Assembly (NCBI GenBank): GCA_946530565.1
Contig: CAMNAE010000112.1
Coordinates: forward strand, 1-6,098
DNA from: an uncultured Oscillibacter sp.
Lineage (GTDB): Bacteria; Bacillota; Clostridia; Oscillospirales; Oscillospiraceae
DNA length: 6,098 nt
Direction of reading: 5' to 3'
Shown: positions 4,201 to 6,098 of the stretch, piece after piece
How positions within the stretch are numbered: the stretch's first letter is position 1
Layout of the letters: each line of letters begins with the position of its first letter
Made by a program: the position numbers and the translations under genes
Notes under the pieces: generated by a model
Database searches by the model: none
Seen by the model: only the letters and a program-made list of their open reading frames with translations
What the model was told of the DNA's origin: nothing

Positions 4201-6098
4201 GAAGGCCGGCGGCGTGACGCAGCTCACCGTCCGGCCGCTCCCGGCGGATTTTGAGGGCTGGAACGATTACAAGGTGCGCTGGTATGTGAACGGCTCCGCC
4301 GCGGCGCTCTTCTCCGAGAGCAGTTGCACGATCCCGCTGACGGGCGCGCTGACCACACAGCACACGGTGTATGTGAAGGGCCTCACCGCCGTGCGCAATG
4401 TGGACGTCGGCTGCGAGGTGAGCGTCGGCGCCGGCGGCACCCTGATCGCCATGTGCGGCGTCAGAATCGCGGACGCAGACGGCAGCCACATGCTCGACGC
4501 GCTGCAGTTCAGGGACGTCGATCTCTTCCCGGGCGAGACCGTCATCGCGCCCTTTACCGCGTCTCCTGCCGGCGCGAAGGTGGGAACGCTCAGCTTCGAA
4601 AAGAGGACGGGCGTCGACGATCCCGGCGATCTGACGCTCACCGACCTGCACGACGGCACGATCTCCGTCGCCGCGCCGGAGGGGCTGGAGCCCGGACTGT
4701 ATCTCTACGAGGTGAAAGTCGACGGCGCGAGCACGTATCGTTCCTCCGTGATCCGGATCCGTCTGCTCCCGCAGCAGGCCACCGTCCTCTTCGATTCCGG
4801 CGGCGCGGAGCTGCTCGGCGACGGGGCGGGGCTGATGGAGGCGGTCATGGCGCCGCAGACCGTGCCGCTCGGCGCGGAGTTCATCCTGCCGGAGAACGGC
4901 TTCGACGTGCCGGAGGGCTGGGCGTTCGACGGCTGGGACAAGGGCGAGAGCGGCGACGGCATCAACGTGACCGAGGACGTGACCGTGACCGCCAAGTGGA
5001 AGACGCACACCCACAGTATGACCCGCTTCGCCGAGACCGCGTCCCTCTGCACGGCGCCGGGCCATATGGAATACTATTACTGCGACGGCTGCGGCAAGTA
5101 TTACGGCGACGAGGCGGGGCTCTATCCGACCGACATCGCGCTTTTGATGAAGCCCGCGCTCGGGCATACGCCCGCCGCCGAGGCCGCGAAAGAAAACGAG
5201 ACCGCGCCGACCTGCGCGCTCGAGGGCGGCTATGACATGGTCACGCGCTGCACGGTCTGCGGCGAGGCGGTCTCGAGCGTGCATACGACCCTGAGCGCGC
5301 TCGGGCACGTCCCGGGCGAGGCGGCGCGCGAAAACGAGAGCGCGCCGACCTGCACCGAAAACGGCGGCTATGAGGACGTCACGCGCTGCACGGTCTGCGG
5401 TGAGGAGCTCTCGCGGACGCCGGGCGTGATCGAGCGCACGGGCCACAGCCTCACGCATGTGGCGGCAAAGGAGCCGACGGACTCCGCGGACGGGAATCTC
5501 GAGCACTATGTCTGCGAGATCTGCGGCGCACTGTTCAAAGACGCGGCGGGGGAGCAGGAGATCCCCGACTTCCACGACGTCGTGCTCGACGCGCTCGGCG
5601 GCGAGGAGCCGAAGAACGCGGAGAGCTACGTCGAGCGCGCCTACAGCGTGATCCTCGGCCGCGCCGGCGACGAGGAGGGCGTCGCGCACTGGGTGAGCGA
5701 GCTCTCCGGCGGCGCGTCCGCGGGCGAGATCGTCAAGGAGTTCTTCCGCTCCGCCGAGTACGCCGGGCGCGGACTGACCGCGGCGCAGACCGTGGACCTG
5801 TGCTACCGCTCGATGCTCGACCGCGCGCCTGACGAAGAGGGCCTTTCGAACTGGACGGCGCTGCTCGAGGACGGCTACTCGACGACAAAGCTCGTCGCGG
5901 AGTTCGTGAGCTCTCCCGAGTTCGGGGGCATCTGCGCGGAATACGGCCTCACCGCCGGGACGATCGCGCTCTCGGAGCGGGACCAGAACAGCAACATCAC
6001 GCGCTTTGTGGAGCGCTGCTATACCTTCGCGCTCGAGCGCGCCGCGGACGAGGCGGGCCTCAACGAGTGGTGCGCGCACCTTTTGAACAAGGACCTCG
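1166..6098 (+). CDS. Giant secreted multidomain surface protein: beta-helix, Ig-like, InlB B, CxxC and DUF4214 modules (3' partial)
   Basis: The frame is open from ATG 1166 to the right edge (1644 codons plus one base) with no stop, so the C-terminus is missing. Modules in order: signal peptide 1-25; beta-helix-like repeats about 45-690, clearest at 138-642; Ig-like domains about 711-794 and 798-901; beta-rich segments about 905-1204; InlB B-type repeat about 1205-1279; four Cys repeats about 1280-1460; and DUF4214 units from about 1486. The N-terminal array resembles the polysaccharide-binding beta-helix family typified by Cthe_2159 (carbohydrate-binding domain, PF14262) in its style of 'D-G-[LI]-x-[AI]-D-G' turns and Thr/Ile-rich strands. 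The likely role is an exported adhesin or glycan-binding surface or matrix protein; no catalytic motif is evident. No LPxTG or S-layer-homology anchor is seen, but such signals could lie beyond the edge. The gene has its own terminator-isolated leader and a strong ribosome binding site. Codon use is uniformly GC-rich, like its neighbours, so nothing marks recent transfer. The architecture is well supported; the function is inferred. Confidence 0.92.
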   Translation, partial: MMKHGFRMVFFIAVLLWLLPAASFAAVETIEGTVLASECPTGEIVITDDTTLVMDADLTLGSIRGTHDLTIRDQGGHTLTITMPMSEYVITGNGAGHGISVNRLDCDASLKIKARKDGLNIDGDLICGGGALDIECGGDAVYSRSGDIRLTGIASAELKAAGSCIYSKNGSVKFDGASLQADSTGKSHVCIEGGYIDLKGDSIHAVSRADCIVSRSPEGMSLSGSVSAYGADASGAAFHARNGGSIHIAEGSVITASGSGSGLNADGAVIMDGDGTLDVSVAHQSGICSGGNIVLRGSVKITAKQHAVYTPNGSLTVTGWLNAENNEGGSDCIRAKNVTLRCGTASPSQIWGATDAVAADGDLILSGDLAVYSNSGKASAVRTMNGGSVTIEDGDLLIVSKGAGINADGGIEMTAGTLTAKGGSSYALCARTGDISLHGTVSAESESGTAVTAALGRVVFSGALTCTALEGGVFGKTGVFTAGSGNTLSVTSGKAGVSSTGPIRLEADSVSVTAKQGSAIFTGGDVTILADAELRGAGEKGAVYGDAVPAELSSLYGVFGDNVTLGGTMSVEGRFRGVFAQHDLKLSGDITARTTQGPDDAFYVFGRGDSHMDIVVTIYKSYAVACGGNMYLNGTVDAKISDTVTIGEFLTTYSVFDLAEPLAVVGSGEILIGSDQMILYPANGTLAADGKRIEGTAPRSRIGANPIEGTVDIGAATAAVGDDLFVWFGSEAEYDGLVYTWESTASPASGSAAAIGKENFYVVRAKDTGKYIRCRVTSAHTTGAQYSGWCYVLPREALSGGVVYTSGARYTNPISSLTTARTGVLGDIERVSPETVHFQWQKSPDGESGWQDISVSKNSSAKSSALRITGDEVGSFLRLIATVDGMTGSVVSSPKFVAKLQGTGVPSNPPALTTAEPYTSVTVTNAQLTQEYLLTETPYAPTDWSKAVVPASAGNLSLPCAAGKLWYVHTRIRGSAVTEPGERSVSGAIYTGSAAVTQHPEKLTFDKTSIVTKAGGVTQLTVRPLPADFEGWNDYKVRWYVNGSAAALFSESSCTIPLTGALTTQHTVYVKGLTAVRNVDVGCEVSVGAGGTLIAMCGVRIADADGSHMLDALQFRDVDLFPGETVIAPFTASPAGAKVGTLSFEKRTGVDDPGDLTLTDLHDGTISVAAPEGLEPGLYLYEVKVDGASTYRSSVIRIRLLPQQATVLFDSGGAELLGDGAGLMEAVMAPQTVPLGAEFILPENGFDVPEGWAFDGWDKGESGDGINVTEDVTVTAKWKTHTHSMTRFAETASLCTAPGHMEYYYCDGCGKYYGDEAGLYPTDIALLMKPALGHTPAAEAAKENETAPTCALEGGYDMVTRCTVCGEAVSSVHTTLSALGHVPGEAARENESAPTCTENGGYEDVTRCTVCGEELSRTPGVIERTGHSLTHVAAKEPTDSADGNLEHYVCEICGALFKDAAGEQEIPDFHDVVLDALGGEEPKNAESYVERAYSVILGRAGDEEGVAHWVSELSGGASAGEIVKEFFRSAEYAGRGLTAAQTVDLCYRSMLDRAPDEEGLSNWTALLEDGYSTTKLVAEFVSSPEFGGICAEYGLTAGTIALSERDQNSNITRFVERCYTFALERAADEAGLNEWCAHLLNKDL
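1577..3091 (+). repeat. Protein repeat array: 21 beta-helix-like coils (residues 138-642)
   Basis: The segment divides without remainder into 21 consecutive units of 21-26 residues (mean 24), one of which is expanded to 35. The loose consensus is [G/A/S]-x-[A/C/G]-[I/V/F]-x(3-4)-G-x-[I/V]-x-[L/I]-x-G-x-[L/V]-x-[A/V]. Unit starts include GDAVYS (138), GSCIYS (162), ADCIVS (209), HAVYTP (306), SDCIRA (330), TDAVAA (354), AGVSST (495), GSAIFT (517) and YAVACG (622). Alternating hydrophobic residues flanked by Gly or Asn/Asp turns, at this period, fit a parallel beta-helix of the pectate-lyase-like or Cthe_2159 type. The 35-residue unit (541-575, containing VPAELSSLYGVFGDN) probably has a loop bulging from the helix. 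Less regular turns of the same kind occur at about 45-137, and the array fades by about residue 690. The assignment is by pattern; no structure or profile was run. Confidence 0.75.
3296..3868 (+). other. Two Ig-like domains of the surface protein (residues about 711-901)
   Basis: The first domain (about 711-794) has the bacterial Ig-like pattern LVYTWES ... FYVVRAKDTGKYIRCRVTSA, with the core Trp, the Gly-Lys-Tyr-Ile turn and a Cys in the last strand. The second (about 798-901) repeats the logic: VHFQWQKSPDGESGWQDIS ... ALRITGDEVGSFLRLIATV. Such domains commonly act as stalk spacers or adhesive modules in clostridial surface proteins. Boundaries are approximate. Confidence 0.6.
3878..4777 (+). 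other. Beta-rich region of uncertain families (residues about 905-1204)
   Basis: At least three beta-sandwich-like segments can be seen. About 905-990 contains QEYLLTETPYAPTDWSKAV and LWYVHTRIRGS, resembling a repeat common in secreted clostridial proteins that pairs an 'xYxxTxxxxPTxW' strand with a 'YYVxxR' strand. About 999-1090 contains FDKTSIVTKAGG and YKVRWYVNGS, an Ig-like pattern. About 1095-1204 contains LFPGETVIAPFTASPAG and LEPGLYLYEVKVDG and ends RLLPQQ. I cannot place these firmly in named families; a spacer or stalk role is inferred. Confidence 0.45.
4778..5002 (+). other. InlB B-type (Listeria-Bacteroides) repeat, residues about 1205-1279
   Basis: The segment runs from ATVLFDSGG through LGAEFILPENGFDVPEGWAF to GWDKG and ends VTVTAKWK. 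This is the hallmark order of the family: F-[DN]-x-x-G-G, then 'P...F.GW', then 'T-[VA]-x-A-x-W'. The family (PF09479) is a beta-grasp-like module in surface proteins of Listeria, Bacteroides and Clostridia. It begins just after the RLLPQQ end of the previous domain and is followed directly by the Cys repeats. Confidence 0.8.
5003..5545 (+). repeat. Four tandem GH...C...CxxC repeats (residues about 1280-1460)
   Basis: Unit 1 has HTHS (H1281, H1283), C1295 and CDGC (1306-1309). Unit 2 has GH1334, C1350 and CTVC (1362-1365). Unit 3 has GH1381, C1396 and CTVC (1408-1411). Unit 4 has GH1427 and CEIC (1450-1453) but no first Cys. Each unit also carries an aromatic or Thr-Arg strand just before CxxC and a Gly after it. 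Units 2 and 3 are recent duplicates at the DNA level: 5192-5215 matches 5330-5353 at 23 of 24 bases, and 5240-5262 is identical to 5378-5400, both at a 138-bp offset. Cys3His metal (zinc) sites are plausible, or disulfides outside the cell. Such repeats are common near the C-terminus of gut clostridial secreted proteins; their function is unknown. Confidence 0.8.
5621..6097 (+). other. DUF4214 repeats, three units, last one cut by the window edge (residues about 1486-1644)
   Basis: The core motif [GDE]-R-A-x-D-x-x-G-[VL]-x-x-W occurs three times: GRAGDEEGVAHW at 1498-1509, DRAPDEEGLSNW at 1552-1563 and ERAADEAGLNEW at 1624-1635. Each is preceded by a helix with [FYT]V-[ED]-x-[CA]-Y and followed, in the two complete units, by 'EFxxSxE[YF]'. 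This is the DUF4214 family (PF13946), helical and related to the phycobilisome-linker fold, found in S-layer, RTX-like and other exported proteins. Spacing between motifs is 54 then 72 residues; the longer gap holds a linker, YGLTAGTIALSERDQNSN. The third unit stops at KDL because the window ends. Confidence 0.85.

Noticed and set aside
3343..5235. Two further plus-strand open frames of about 303 codons each (3343-4254 and 4324-5235)
   Set aside because: Both are Arg/Ala-rich shadows of the large gene in the same alternative frame, with no start signals or domains.
5159..5440. The 138-bp direct repeats as a CRISPR array or mobile element
   Set aside because: There are only two close copies, they are in frame, and they encode the conserved CxxC protein repeat, so they are coding duplications. 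No spacers, terminal inverted repeats or transposase are present.
2363..6079. Very long open frame on the minus strand (about 1238 codons), antisense to the surface-protein gene
   Set aside because: Its translation is Arg/Ala/Asp/His-rich low-complexity sequence with no recognisable domain. The plus-strand frame has a signal peptide and clear domains throughout. Long antisense open frames are expected where third codon positions are mostly G or C.

Overview
The window is GC-rich DNA, roughly two-thirds G+C by eye with G or C at most third codon positions. It carries strong AAGGAGG-type ribosome binding sites and a protein built from modules typical of anaerobic gut Clostridia: a beta-helix, Ig-like domains, an InlB B-type repeat, CxxC repeats and DUF4214 repeats. 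This suggests a high-GC member of the Clostridia, such as Oscillospiraceae or a relative. The taxonomic call is an inference from domain style, not a measured match.

Layout: (1) Positions 1-383 hold the C-terminal ATPase end of a sensor histidine kinase whose start lies left of the window. (2) Positions 380-1027 hold a complete NarL/LuxR-type response regulator that overlaps the kinase by ATGA, giving a classic co-translated two-component pair. (3) Positions 1028-1165 are a short AT-richer gap with a rho-independent terminator, a candidate promoter, a 10-bp palindrome and a strong ribosome binding site. (4) From 1166 to the right edge runs one very large open frame of at least 1644 codons, still open at the last base. 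It encodes a secreted multidomain surface protein. No stop codon occurs in this frame, so the gene continues beyond the window.

The large protein reads, from the N-terminus: signal peptide; right-handed beta-helix-like array of about 21 countable coils of about 24 residues; two Ig-like domains; further beta-rich, probably Ig/FN3-like segments; an InlB B-type (Listeria-Bacteroides) repeat; four Cys-containing CxxC repeats; and three DUF4214 units, the third reaching the window edge. It looks like an exported adhesin or glycan-binding stalk. The two-component system probably senses a signal and regulates genes elsewhere or next door. Because a terminator separates the two units, control of the surface-protein gene by this regulator is only a hypothesis. 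I see no mobile element, CRISPR array, tRNA or rRNA. The most distinctive item is the giant modular protein, especially its long regular beta-helix with recurrent cysteines.
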